From: Manihot esculenta
Lineage: Eukaryota; Streptophyta; Magnoliopsida; Malpighiales; Euphorbiaceae
NCBI RefSeq assembly: GCF_001659605.2
Contig: NC_035170.2
Location: 16,754,265-16,818,264 of the forward strand
Reading direction: 5' to 3'
DNA: 64,000 bases
Each line of letters begins with the position of its first letter. Within the stretch, counting starts at the first letter, position 1. A model generated the notes under the pieces. That model saw only the letters and a program-made list of their open reading frames with translations. It was not told the DNA's origin and searched no databases. This document shows positions 11,261 through 23,286 of the stretch, piece by piece. A program made the translations under genes and the position numbers.

Positions 11261-13080
11261 ATGAGAGGAACTCGTCGATCTGCACGATTGACTGGAGTGC
11301 CACCTGAGGATGAGGGCATGAGCGTCCGTCCTCCTACATTGCCTAGGGCAATGTCTAGTAGGTCTAACAGAGAAAGAGCAGTAAGAGACCCTAGAAGGTC
11401 TCTGGATATGGGTAGGAGCAGATCAATCAGAGGAACAGTTCAGGGAGGAATGTCGGAAGACATGGGGGATGATATGGATGTAGAGCAGAGGAGGGATGGC
11501 AGTTTGGGAGTTAGCATGTCAGAAGAGGGAATGGGAGAGTCCCAAGGAGGCACTCAGGCCTCGGGATTTGTTAAGCCACCCCACTACCCACACTTCTCAC
11601 AAAACCCCGGGTATTCGATGGGAGGTACATCGGATTACCCTAGCTTCACCCCTTATCCCACACAGATGCCATACCCACCCTACTACCCACCATATTCACA
11701 ATACCCAATGTATCCACCCCCACCTTACTATCCAAATCCAGCAAACCCTACCTCAGAAAATGTTGCACCACCTCCACCACCTACAGAACCAGCAGCCCCA
11801 GTTGCTCAACCTCCTAAACCTAGCTCAGCCAGTGGGAGTACGGTCAAGATGACCGACTGCATGAAACTGGGTGCTCCTCAGTATGAAAAAGGGGATGACC
11901 CATTTGTGTATCTTGAAAGGGTTAAGGTGATCACAGATGAGATTGGGGCTGATGACAGTAGAGCCATTCAGATGGCTGGGTTCACGCTTAAGTGCAAGAA
12001 AGCACGAGAGTGGTTCAAGAATTATGTGAACCCGAGAGTGGACAGCATGTCATGGGAGGAGTTTGCAAACGAGTTTGCAGGGTGGGCTTTCCCAGATAGT
12101 TCAAGGGAGCTGAAGATGATAGAGTTTGAGCAGTTGAGGCAGACTGATGATATGGGTGTAAAGGAGTTCACAGACAGATTCTTGGAGCTGTTACCATTTG
12201 CAGGGCAAAACCTTGACACAGACCAGAAAAGGTCAAGGAGGTATATCATGAAACTCCACTCCAGATATTCCTCCTTGATCCAGTCAGCAGATAGGGAGAG
12301 CTTCCATGCCATAGTGGATATGGCCCGGAAAATGGAGGCCAGTGCCATCGTTCAGGGGACAGTTAAGCAGTCAGTGGCACAGCCTTCTGGTTCAAAGTCC
12401 CCAGGCTCTTCTTCTTTTAGTGCAGCAGCTTCAGGTAGCAAAAAGTGGAGTAACACCACAAGGAAGCCTAAGAAGAACAAGTTTTGGAACAAGGTCAAGT
12501 CTAGTCTGGGACTAGGGAGTGGCTCAAGCTCTGGCGTGGATAACGCAGTTTGTGCAAAGTGTGGTAGGCTACACAGGGGAGTTTGTCGGGCTGGGACAGC
12601 AGCCTGCTTCAGATGCGGGCAAGAGGGACACATGGCTCGGGAGTGTCCTAGGGCAGCTTTTGGAGCACAGTCTCAGCAGACAGCTTCTGGTAGTGTGGCT
12701 CAGCCAGCAGCTCCAGCCGTGACTCAGGCCAGTGGCAGAGGCAGAGGGAGAGGGGCAGCCTCTTCTTCAGCGGGTTTCAGAGGTGAAGGTCCATCAGCTC
12801 CAGCACGAATCTTCACGATGACTCAACAGGAGGCAGATGCATCTAACACCGTGGTGGCAGGTAACTTAGTCATTGGTTGTTCAGATGTGTATGCCTTGAT
12901 GGACCCTGGTGCATCTCATTCTTTTATTGCTCCGAGAGCCGTCCAGAGGTTGGGATTGATGATCTCTGAGTTAGAGTGTCCTCTCTGGGTCAGTGGACCC
13001 AAGTGTGATCCATCAGTGGCAGAGTCAGCCTGCCAGTGTAGTCCTGTGTTTGTTGAGGGAAGATGCTTGTCCGCCGAACC
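11261..13080 (+). pseudogene. Element B gag and start of protease
   Basis: The start ATG follows CCTTTCAGAAAACAGG; the product begins [12 protein letters not shown] as in D and E. The N-terminal third is low-complexity, rich in Pro and Tyr, followed by the gag capsid-like segment ([14 protein letters not shown]). Two Cys/His motifs follow: an unusual CX2CX3HX3C (CAKCGRLHRGVC) and a standard CX2CX4HX4C zinc knuckle ([14 protein letters not shown]). The protease motif DPGASHSFI is present at about 12902. Near 13075, an extra base relative to E and D breaks the frame just after the protease core, so the polyprotein would end early. Confidence 0.9.
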
Positions 13081-15104
13081 TAGTGGTTCTAGATTTGACT
13101 GATTTTGACGTCATTCTAGGGATGGACTGGTTATCTACCCATGGTGCTACCTTGGACTGCAGGGACAAGGTAGTCAGGTTCAGAGGTCAAGATGGATCAG
13201 AGGTTGTCTTCAGGGGAGACAGGAGGGGTACACCTAGAGGTCTGATATCAGCTCTTCAGGCTCGTAGGTTGCTTAGGAAGGGATGTCAGGGGTATTTGGC
13301 ACATGTGAGAGAGCTTAGCAGTCAGGTTAGAGAGCCCGCCTCGGTGCTAGTGGTTAGAGAGTTTCTAGACATCTTCCCAGACGAGCTGCCAGGTTTACCA
13401 CCTGCTAGGGAGATAGAGTTCAAGATAGAACTGATGCCTGGAACCCGACCGATCTCTATCCCTCCCTACAGGATGGCTCCAGCTGAGTTGAAGGAATTGA
13501 AAGAACAGTTGCAAGAGCTGGTAGAAAAGGGCTTCATCCGACCGAGCACCTCACCTTGGGGTGCACCAGTCTTGTTTGTCAGAAAAAAAGGATGGATCCC
13601 TTAGACTTTGTATCGACTACAGGCAGTTGAAAAAAGTCACTACCAAGAATAAGTACCCGTTGCCAAGGATCGACGATCTATTTGACCAGCTAGCCGGAGC
13701 AGGTTGTTTCTCCAAAATAGATCTGAGATCGGGGTACCATCAGCTAAGGATAAGGGAAGAAGATGTGCCAAAGACAGCCTTCAGGACCAGATATGGGCAT
13801 TTTGAGTTCCTTGTAATGCCGTTCGGGTTATCCAACGCCCCTGCAGCATTCATGGATCTCATGAACAGAGTGTTTAGTCAATACCTGGATCACTTTGTTA
13901 TTGTCTTCATAGATGATATCTTAGTGTATTCCAGGAATGCAGAGGAGCATGCCCATCATCTGCGGTTGGTCTTGCAGACCTTGAGGGAACATGGCTTGTA
14001 TGCTAAGTTCTCTAAGTGTGAGTTCTAGCTGAGGAGCATTTCGTTCTTGGGGCATGTAGTGTCAGAGAATGGGATCGAGGTAGACCCCAAGAAAGTGGAA
14101 GCTGTAGCTAATTGGCCTAGACCCACTTCAGTGATGGAGATCAGGAGTTTCTTGGGTTTGGCAGGGTACTACAGGAGGTTCGTTCAGGACTTCTCGAAAA
14201 TAGCAGCTCCTTTGACCAGGTTAACCAGGAAGAATCAGAAGTTTGTGTGGACCGACCAGTGCGAAGAGAGTTTTGAAGAGCTTAAGAAGAGGTTGACTTC
14301 AGCACCAGTTTTAGCTCTGCCATCTAGTGATGAGGACTTTACGGTCTTTTGTGATGCGTCCCGTGTGGGACTGGGTTGTGTACTGATGCAGAATGAGAGG
14401 GTGATCGCTTATGCTTCTAGGCAGCTAAAGAAGCATGAGTTGAATTACCCCACACATGACCTTGAGATGGCAGCAGTAATCTTTGCACTCAAGATGTGGA
14501 GGCACTACCTCTATGGGGTAAAATGTGAGATCTTTACAGATCATAAGAGCCTGCAGTACATCCTGAGTCAAAGAGATTTGAACTTGAGACAGAAGAGATG
14601 GGTAGAGCTGCTGAGTGACTATGATTGCAAGATTCAGTATCATCCGGGTAAGGCGAATGTCGTGGCAGACGCCCTAAGCCGGACGTAACTAGGCAGTCTA
14701 TCCCACATCACGGCAGAGAGGAGATCAGTGGTGAAGGAGTTTTATAAGCTCATTGATGAAGGTCTACAGTTGGAGTTGTCTGGTACCGGTGCTTTAGTGG
14801 CCCAGATGAGAGTGACACCTGTGTTTCTGGAGCAGGTGGCTCAAAAACAGCATGAGGACCCAGAGTTAGTGAAGATTGCCAGGACTGTTCAGTCAGGCAA
14901 AGATAGTGAGTTCAGATTTGACAGTAAGGGGATCCTCTGCTATGGGAGTCGATTGTGTGTACCAGATGACATAGGGCTAAAAGGAGACATTATGAGGGAG
15001 GCTCATAATGCGAGATACAGCGTTCACCCCGGAGCCACCAAGATGTATCAAGATCTGAAGAAAGTTTATTGGTGGCCAGCGATGAAGAAAGAAGTGGCAC
15101 AGTT
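13069..15104 (+). pseudogene. Element B protease end, RT, RNase H, integrase start (broken)
   Basis: Recognisable order: the protease tail, the RT palm with FIDDILVYS, RNase H ([10 protein letters not shown], then [10 protein letters not shown]) and the start of integrase (HHCC region). Breaks seen against E and D: an extra A in the A-run near 13585-13591, a TGG-to-TAG stop at 14026-14028 in RT (CEF* in place of CEFW), and a TAA stop at 14686-14688 just after the RNase H motif VVADALSR. The reading is cut at 15104 by solo LTR C and resumes at 17488. It cannot make functional pol. Confidence 0.92.
15100..15104. repeat. Target site duplication of solo LTR C, left copy (CAGTT)
   Basis: CAGTT precedes TG at 15105 and recurs at 17488-17492 after the terminal CA. 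The coding sense of B continues across the site (AQF then VSAC), confirming a clean insertion into the integrase zinc-binding region. Confidence 0.92.
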
Positions 15105-17487
15105 TGTAATACCCGGCTAGTTCAGGCATCGGAAACTCTTACCGTCCGGTGGAGTTTCGAATGTCGGAGTGTTCTAGAAGGGTATAACATGGGTAAAACA
15201 ATGTTTAACAAAGGTTTTCTAAGTGTATTTTAATGTATGTTATGGTTTTAATGCAAAAGAAACTGAGTTTTGGAAGAAAAGACCAAGGAGGCAATTGCCA
15301 GGTTCGGCCGCCGAAAGTGAAGTTCGGCCGCCGAACATGGAAAGGCTTCGGGAGCGCCTTTGGCCTCCGAAAGTCTTGTTTGAACGAGCCAAGGTTCGGC
15401 CGCCGAAAGTCAAGTTCGGCCGCCGAACTTGCATGAGTTTAGGGGGCACGTTAGGCCGCCGAAGGTCTTCGACCAGGCCACCTATAAAAGGCCCTCAGAT
15501 CGGAAATGGGAGAGTTTTCTCCCCATTCTCGAGCTCAGGTGAGTTTTGTCCTCCCTTGGCCGTTTTCATGTTCTTTCTTCATCTCCTTCATGTTTTCATG
15601 AGTTCCATGGTTATTTTGAAGAGTTTTAAAGCTTAAACGGAGTTTTGGGAGCTTGGAGCTTTTGGAGCTTGGATTCTCCACATCTCCAAGGTTCGGATCA
15701 CACCAACCCTCGATCTCCAAGAGGTTAGTGTAGATCTCTGCTTTTCTTTATGTTTTAATGAGTTTTAAGTAAGTTTTAAGGAGATTTGATGTATGTGTTT
15801 GGGTAGATATGCATGATAGGGTTTATGTGAGTTTTGTGCCCAATGTATGATTACATGATGTTTTGTTGGGGTTTTAAGTTAGTTTATGCCCCTTTATGCA
15901 TGTGGGAGTGAGTATGCATGAGTGGGAGAGAGTATGTAAGGATTTGGGTGTTTTGAGTTCGGTTTTTGGCTAGGCAGAATCGGACCTGTCGTCCAGAGGG
16001 GACCAGGTTCGGCCGCCGAAAGGAGTTTCGGCCGCCGAACCTGCATGGGAGGCAGCCTTTCGGCTGCCGAACGTGCCCCCGAAGGAGGGACTTTCGTTTC
16101 TGTCCAGGGGTTTCGGCCGCCGAACCTGCCGCCGAACTTACCCGAGTTTCGTCTCTGGAAGGGACTTTCGGCCGCCGAAGGTGCCGCCGAAAGTGCCCTG
16201 TCCAGCCGTTTCTTGGGTGTTTTCCATGCATGTTTAAGTGATGTTTAGAGGGGTTTTTGGGGAGTTGTTTATGAGTTGTTAGAATGTGTTTGGCACCTCA
16301 TTCGAGTCCACCTGTGTAGGATCGGACCCGAGGGATCGAGGAGGCCAGTAGTGCTAGCAGTTGCAGAGTCAGTCAGCGTCTGCCAGGAGGTGAGTAGAAC
16401 TAAACTTAATCTTTTATGCACAAAATCTAATGCCTAAAGCATGTTCATGCATCATGATTATGTTTAGTAGGTTGATTGCACTAGTTCACGAATATGTTGC
16501 ATTGTATTATTTCATGTTGATGCTGAGGTAGGTTTGGACCAAGGCGACTTCAATAGCCCATATCTGTCATTGAGTCTTGGGTGAGTCTTTTGAGAGACGG
16601 ACAAGTACATATAGGAAAGTCCTTGTGAGCTCTCTGTGGACTAGGCACCCTGTCATGTATGTGAAAGTCCTGTGTGAGCTCCTTTGGGGGAGCGGGGCAC
16701 CGACAGAGGGATTTTTGAGGTCATGTCCGATCCTTGAGAGTAAAGATGCTAGCAATTCAAAGGAAACTCTCTAAAAACAATCCGTGGGGAATATGCATCT
16801 GCATGAACCCCGAGACGGACCAGAGAAAGTTATGTGATTTACTTGTGTTATGACGCATTTCATGAGAGCATGTAATTAATGAACTGTTTTCTATGTTTCT
16901 ACTCACTGGGCTTTTTAGCTCACCCCTCTCCCCTAACCCCAGTGTTGCAGGTTTAAGTCAGAGCTCAGAAGTCAGCAGGGTAAAGATTAAGAGACGTGTG
17001 TTTTATGTAATAGTTTATGTTTATGTATCAGTTTAGTAGTTTTAGAAGTGGACATGTAATATAAGTTGATGTAATGTAAATTGAGATAATGTATGTAACT
17101 GATAGTAGAGTTTATGTTTATGGATTAGAGTGTGCTTGGCCCTATAGACTGGTTAATCCCTGTTGATGCATGGTTATGTAATGTTTTTATGTTGAGTTGA
17201 GAACCAGGCTTGTTGTATGTAATGTTGACCCAGCTAGAGCATTTGATGAGGGCTCTAGCATGGGGAAGTGTATGTTCACAGTTATGTTGTAGCATACGGA
17301 TCAAGCTTGGTGTATGTTCAGTTTTACAGGTTTTATGTTAAAGTTTTGATCATGTGTGGGATTTGACCAGGTGATAGTATGTATGTTTGGCTTGCTACGG
17401 GTCCCGGCGGCCTTAAGCCGATCTGGATCCTAGCGCCGGTGGCGGTTCGGGCCGTTACAGAGGGGTATCGGTTTCCGGGTCGTTACA
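15105..17487 (+). mobile_element. Solo LTR C (2383 bp) inside the integrase of B
   Basis: A single LTR with TG...CA ends and a perfect CAGTT duplication. It contains GCC-box-like 13-mers (for example near 15303 and 15324), a TATA box (15483-15489), and tandem modules around 16590-16710 that resemble those of D more than those of B. Its last 28 bases (17460-17487) are an extra piece: a PBS-like GAGGGGTATCG followed by a second LTR end. Solo LTRs normally arise by recombination between the two LTRs of one insertion. Confidence 0.93.
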
Positions 17488-18636
17488 CAGTTCGTGTCAG
17501 CCTGCGGAGTGTGTCAGAGGGTGAAGCTGGAACATCAGAAGCCGGCTGGAATACTTAACCCGCTACCTATTCCAGAGTGGAAATGGGAGAATATAGCTAT
17601 GGACTTCGTAGTGGGGTTACCGGCAGCGTCCAACAGAGTGGACTCCATATGGGTGATTGTGGACAGACTCACCAAATCTGCTCACTTCATCCCTGTTAGG
17701 AGTGGCTATTCTGTGGACAAGTTGGCGCAGGTATATGTGGATGAGATCGTCAGGCTGCATGGGGTTCCTGTTTCAATAGTGTCAGATAGAAGGCCCCAGT
17801 TCACCTCCAGGTTTTGGCGGAGTCTGCAGAATGCCATGGGTACTAGATTGGATTTCAGTACTGCCTTCCACCCCCAAACTGATGGACAGTCAGAAAGGAC
17901 CATCCAAACTATAGAGGATATGCTCAGAATGTGTGTGCTGGACTTTGGCGATTCTTGGAGGCAACATCTACCTTTGGTGGAGTTTGCCTACAATAACAGC
18001 CATCATGCTAGCATCGGGATGGCTCCATATGAAGTTTTATATGGAAGGAAGTGCAGGTCACCTGTTTGCTGGGAGGAAGTTGGAGAGAAGGCCTTGGCAG
18101 GGCCTGAGCTAGTAGAGATCACCAGCAGGGTGGTACCCATAATCAGAGAAAGGATCAAGACTGCGACAAGCAGACAGAAGAGTTATGCAGACATCCGCAG
18201 ACGGCAAGTAGAGTTTCAGGAGGGGGATCTGGTATTGCTCAAGGTGTCTCCAATGAAAGGAGTGGTTCGCTTTAGGAAGAAAGGTAAACTAGCCCCACGA
18301 TACATCGGACCCTTTGAAATCTTGCAGAAGATTGGGAATGTGTCGTACAAGCTAGATTTGTCTGCTTCAATGGAAAGAATCCATCCGGTTTTCCATGTTT
18401 CAATGTTGAGGAAGTTTGTGTCAGATCCGGGCAAGGTTCTTAGTGAGCCTGATGTGGAGATCCAAGAGGATCTCACCTATGTTGAGCAGCCAGTACGGAT
18501 CATAGACACCCAGATCAGAAAGCTAAGGAACAAGGAAATCCCGATGGTGAAAGTCCTGTGGAACCACCACAATATGGAAGAGTGCACTTGGGAGACACAG
18601 GAGTCCATGCTCCAGCAATACCCTTATCTTTTCTAA
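17488..18636 (+). pseudogene. Element B integrase catalytic core and C-terminal chromodomain-like part
   Basis: Resumes at VSACGVCQR (second half of the HHCC zinc site) and runs without stops to the end of the polyprotein. The DDE triad is visible: [17 protein letters not shown] (RRP where D and E read RGP) and [13 protein letters not shown] motif and a C-terminal chromodomain-like segment ending [16 protein letters not shown] follow. This tail is the mark of chromoviruses (Tekay/Del-like group) and is thought to guide integration to chromatin. It is non-functional in place because it is separated from the rest of pol by C and upstream stops. Confidence 0.9.
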
Positions 18637-18699
18637 GGTTAGCCTCTTATGTGTTTTATGTGTATGTTATGTTGTATGCCATGTTATATGCTAGTTGAG

Positions 18700-18736
18700 G
18701 AACATTCGGGGACAAATGTTCTTAAGGGGGGGAGAA
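18700..18736 (+). other. Pre-PPT hairpin and polypurine tract of element B
   Basis: GAACATTCG-GGGA-CAAATGTTC (18700-18721), with one mismatch in the stem, is followed by the polypurine tract AAGGGGGGGAGAA (18724-18736) ending at the 3' LTR. The tract primes plus-strand DNA synthesis in LTR retroelements. The hairpin is shared with D and E. Confidence 0.85.
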
Positions 18737-21057
18737 TGTAATACCCGGCTAGACTCCGGTATCGGAATTCCTACCGTCCGGTGGAATTTCGGATGTCGGA
18801 GACCTCTAGAAGGGTAAAACCATGTTTTCATGAAATGTTTTAATTGTTTTTTATGGTTTAAGTAAAGAGGAGATGAGTTTTTGAATGAAAACAACCTTGG
18901 AGGAAAACCCAGGTTCGGCCGCCGAAACTCAAAGTTCGGCCGCCGAACATGCATGCATTTCGGGTGAGCCTTAGGCCCCCGAAGGCATAAGTGAGGGAAG
19001 TCCAGGTTCGGCCGCCGAACCTCAAGTTCGGCCGCCGAACATGGCATGCATGCGGAGGCACGTTCGGCCCCCGAACGTGGCCTGGCTAGCCACTATAAAA
19101 GGGCCCCTTAGCCGAAATGGGCGAGCTTTCTCCCCATTTTCGGCCAAGGTGAGCCCTTCCGCCATTCCTCACCATCTTTGAGTTATTTCCTTCAAATCTT
19201 TCACCATTTTCACTAGTTTTTACTTTATTTTGAAGATTTTCGAGTTTAAAGCGAGTTTTGGAGCTTTGAGGTTCAAGAACTCAAATCTCTCCCATCTCCG
19301 AGCTAGGGTCGTCTTCCTCTCGATCTACAAGAGGTAAGGGCCGATCTTGAGCTCACTACATATTTTTAACAAGTTTTAAGTTGTTTCTTGAAGTAGAAAT
19401 GCATGTGTAGGGTTTTATGAGTTTTTGGGTTTATGTTGGTTTATGGACAATGTATGTTGGATTTGTGTTGTTTGATGTGTTGTAGTTGGGGTTTAAGTTA
19501 GTTTGAAGCCCCTAGGAGCCAATGTATGTATATTTGCATGATTTGAATGAGTTATATGCATGTTGGAAGGTTTGGAGGCAAATATGCATAGAAGAGCTGA
19601 GTTTCTGCCATTCTGGGAGAAACCAGGTTCGGCAGCCGAAGGAACTTTCGGCCGCCGAACCCTCTTGTGGAGGCAGCATTCGGCTGCCGAAGCTTGCCCC
19701 CGAAAGAGGACTTTCGCCTCTGTCTGGGAGTTTCGGCCGCCGAAAGTGCCGCTGAACATGCATGAGTTTCGCCTCTGTCTGGGAGTTTCGGCCGCCGAAG
19801 GTGCCGCCGAACCTGCCTGACTTTCGGCTCTGGAGGGACTTTCGGCCGCCGAAAGTGCCCTGTCCAGCCCTCTTTTGCATGTTTTTGCATGATTGTTTTG
19901 AGGTGTTTTAGGGGGTTTTTGGGGGATGTTTTTAGAGTTATGTTCTAGTTGTTTGGTCCCTCATTTGAGTCCACCTGTGTAGGTTCGGACCCGAGGAACC
20001 GAGGACCCCAGTAGTGAGTTCAGCTGCTTCTGAGTCAGTAGAGCTTCAGCCAGAGGTGAGTAGAATAAACCTTTATGTTTTTAAAGCAAATGAATTATAC
20101 AGTTGAGCATGTTCATGCATCATGAATGCCATGTGATGAATTAGGTTGTTTGCATTAGAATTCACGAATATGTTGCATTGCATTTATGATGTTGATGTGG
20201 ATTGGTTATTGAATGATCCTTTAGTCCTCATATGGTATGATGATGCTACGGCATGATATGGTATGGAAGTCCAGGTTGTACCCATTCTACGTCCCTGGCA
20301 CTATGTAAGAGAAAGTCCAGGTTATACCCATTCTACGTCCCTGGCACATTGGTATGTATGATATGTTATGTTAAGAGAAAGACCGGTTGTACCCATTCTA
20401 CGTCCCGGCACTTTGGAATGTAGAGGACTATTGGTGACAATACCATCCGAGATGTGATTTGTTGTGATGTGTTGCATTACATAATGGCATGAGATTTTAA
20501 ATGTTGTTTTCTATTATTCTGCTCACTGGGCTCTTGCAGCTCACCCCTTTTCCCCTAATCCCCCAGGATTGCAGGTACGGGCTAGACAGAGAAGTCAAGA
20601 AGAGTAAAGTCTTATGTTTGTAATAGATAGATAGTGGACATGATAAATTGTAAGATGATGTATAACTGAATAGTTATGTTATGTATAATGATATTGAGGA
20701 TTAAAAGTTGTGCTTGACCCTATAGATGTTGTAATCCCCTTTTGATACATGATCTTAATGTTTATGGATGACTATGTTAGCCAACTCAACGCATGTTATG
20801 CCACCCATTGGGGGCATTGATGAGATCCCACAGAGGGGTCAAGTTTATGACTATGTATATGTTCAGTGCATGCACAGGTTGAGTTTGGTGTATGATAGAA
20901 TGTATGAAAGAAAAGTTTTAATTTTTATGTATGTTGTGGATCATGTATGGGATTAAACAGGTTTACAGGTTTCATGTCAGGCTTGCTACGGGTCCCGGCG
21001 GCCTTAAGCCGATCTGGATCCTAGCGCCGGTAGCGGTCCGATTTTCGGGTCGTTACA
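18737..21057 (+). repeat. Element B 3' LTR (2321 bp)
   Basis: Same ends as the 5' LTR. It is 47 bases longer: one additional 46-bp stem module near 20301-20346 and one extra T near 19230. It retains CpG-containing 13-mers that are decayed in the 5' copy. TATA box at 19094-19100. Confidence 0.95.
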
Positions 21058-21062
21058 ACTGA
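21058..21062. repeat. Target site duplication of element B, right copy (ACTGA)
   Basis: Matches 8721-8725. The minus-strand coding sequence of element A resumes here. Confidence 0.92.
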
Positions 21063-23021
21063 AGCTGATTCCCTAACCTGACCATTAAACTCTCTAACAT
21101 GTGTAAGAAACCCCTGACAACCCCTCCTAAGCAACTTATGAGCCTGCAAGGCAGATATCAAACCTCTAGGCATACCCATCTTGTTTCCTCGAAAGACCTC
21201 CGATCCATCTTATTCTCTAAACCTAACTACCTTGTCTCTGCAGTCCAAGGTAGCACCATGAGTAGAAAGCAAATCCATCCATAGAATGACATCAAAATCA
21301 ATCAAATTTAGAACCACAAGGTCGGCTGGAAGGCACCTATCCTCAACTAAAATTGGGCTGAACCAGCAGACCGTCTTTGCCATAGATGGATCACACTTGG
21401 GCCCACTGACCCAAAGAGGACACTCTAGCTTGGAAGCTATCAAACCCAAACTGCCTATGGCTCTCGAAGAAATAAAAGAATGAGAGGCACCAGGGTCCAT
21501 AAGAGCATACACTTCAGAACACCCAATAGTGAGTTTACCTAACACCATTGTGTTTGATGTGTTGGCCTCTTGCTATGTCATGCTGAAGATCTGTGCTGGA
21601 GTTGAAGGACCTTCCCCTTGGGAACCTGCTGAAGAAGAGGCTGTCCCTCTCCCTCTACCTTGCCCTCTGCCCTATGATGTGGCTAAAGCTGCTGGCTGAG
21701 CCACGCTGCCAGAAGCCGCCGTCTATTGGGATTGTGTCATCCTAGCTGCATTGGGACACTCACGTGCCATGTGCTCCTCTTGACCACATCTGTAACAAGC
21801 TGTAGTCCCAAACCGACAAAGCCCTTTGTGCGGCTTACCGCACCTCACACATCCAGAGCTATCTGAACTAGAGCTCGAACCACTACCTATTCCCAGACCA
21901 GACTTCAACTTGTTCCATAACTTGTTCTTCTTTGTCTTTTTAGTGGATCTATTCCACTTTTTACTGCCTGTGGCAGCTGCACTTAGAGAAGAGAGATCAA
22001 ATCCTCCTGTACTCGAGGTTATGAAACTCGAGGACTGTGTCGTCTGTTACTTTACTGTTCCCTGTATGATGGCATTAGCCTCCATTTTTCTAGATGCATC
22101 CACTATAGTGTGGAAGCTCTCTCTCTCTGCTGCTAAGATCAGGGAGGAATACCTAGAGTGGAGTCTCATGGTATACTTTCTAGCCTTCTTCTGGTCAGTG
22201 TCATAAGCCTGTCCCATAAAATGAAGCAACTCCAGAAATTTATCTGTATATTCATCCACACTCATTTCTTCAGTCTGCCTCAACTGCTTTCAACTCCTTC
22301 GAACTGTCTGGAAAGGCCATCCTGCAAACTCATTTGCAAATTGTTCCCAAGATAAGCCGTCCAGTTTCAGGTCCATATAGTTCTTGAACCACTCCTTTTC
22401 CTTCTTGCACTTTAGAGTGAACCCGCCATCTGAATGGCTCTGCTGTCACTGGCCCCTAACTCATCGGCTATCATATTCACTACTTTGATGTGTTCAAACA
22501 GGTCATCACCCTCTTTATACTTTGGAGCATCCAACTTCAAATAATCCATCATTTTGACCTTGCTCTCTGTTGATGAGTTAGGTTTGGGTGGTTGTGTCTT
22601 AGGAATTACTGGTTTTGCTGGGTGAGGAGGAGGTGGTACATCACTCCCTGGATTAGAGTTTGCTGGATTCTGATAATAAGATGGAGGTGAAAATATAGGG
22701 TAAGATGGATATGGTGGGTAGGTAGATCCTGAGGCCTAAGCGCCTCCTTTTGATTCTCCCATACCCTCTCCTTCAAAACTCACACCCAGACATCCATCTA
22801 TTCTCTAATTATCTCCTACTATTTTCCTAACATCTGCAAACATCCTTCCCGGATCTATTCTTCTTCTGTTTACATCAAAGGACCTTCTAGGGTCCCTTGA
22901 CGTTTTACCTCTGTTAGTCCTACTCGACCGTGCTCTTGATGGAGCAGTAGGAGGAAGGGCATCCACACCCTCATTTTTAGGGGACTTCGGTCAACCGTGC
23001 TGATTGACGTGAGCCTTGCAT
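21063..23021 (-). pseudogene. Element A gag and protease (broken)
   Basis: Minus-strand reading starts at ATG 23021-23019 after TTTTCAGAAGACAGG and is interrupted by many shifts and stops. Recognisable parts are the RSARLT-like start, a shortened Pro/Tyr-rich segment and the capsid-like part ([15 protein letters not shown]). The two Cys/His motifs follow (CVRCGKPHKGLC and CYRCGQEEHMAREC, where the usual Gly before His is Glu), then the protease motif MDPGASHSF. The region continues into RT on the other side of element B. It is the most decayed gag in the window. Confidence 0.85.
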
Positions 23022-23271
23022 CCTGTCTTCTGAAAAGCAACATTAAACACATAGATATTAGCATCATATGGTTCATGTGGATACACATGAACCCACATCA
23101 AACATAACATAACAAGAATGCACATGCATACAATCATGGCATTACACCATCATATATTCATCAAGATAGAACTCTACATCATATCCTAGTGAACATGATT
23201 TTTCCTAATGTGTTTGCCCTTCTATAACATCCATGAGCCCAACACTCTATGTCTGACCATATGAACCTAGG
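23022..23271 (-). other. Element A 5' untranslated leader
   Basis: Non-coding leader between PBS and gag of the minus-strand element A. It is similar to the leaders of B (11015-11260), D (33029-33296) and E (51424-51678), including the stretch about a tagged GTCCACTAGGATAGGATG-like sequence. No separate gene is seen. Confidence 0.8.
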
Positions 23272-23283
23272 ACTCTGATACCA
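23272..23283 (-). other. Primer binding site of element A
   Basis: The minus strand reads TGGTATCAGAGT next to the LTR end, complementary to the initiator tRNA-Met 3' end except the last base. Confidence 0.88.
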
Positions 23284-23286
23284 CTA

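Larger units (their letters stand above)
8726..21057 (+). mobile_element. Element B: Ty3/gypsy chromovirus inserted in A, itself carrying solo LTR C
   Basis: It has a 5' LTR (8726-10999), PBS (11003-11014), a gag-pol region broken by frameshifts and stops, polypurine tract (18724-18736) and 3' LTR (18737-21057), flanked by ACTGA duplications. Solo LTR C interrupts the integrase. The two LTRs differ by roughly a dozen substitutions by eye, mostly C/T or G/A, plus a 46-bp repeat-unit difference and one single-base indel. That suggests insertion well after A but before D. Confidence 0.94.
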
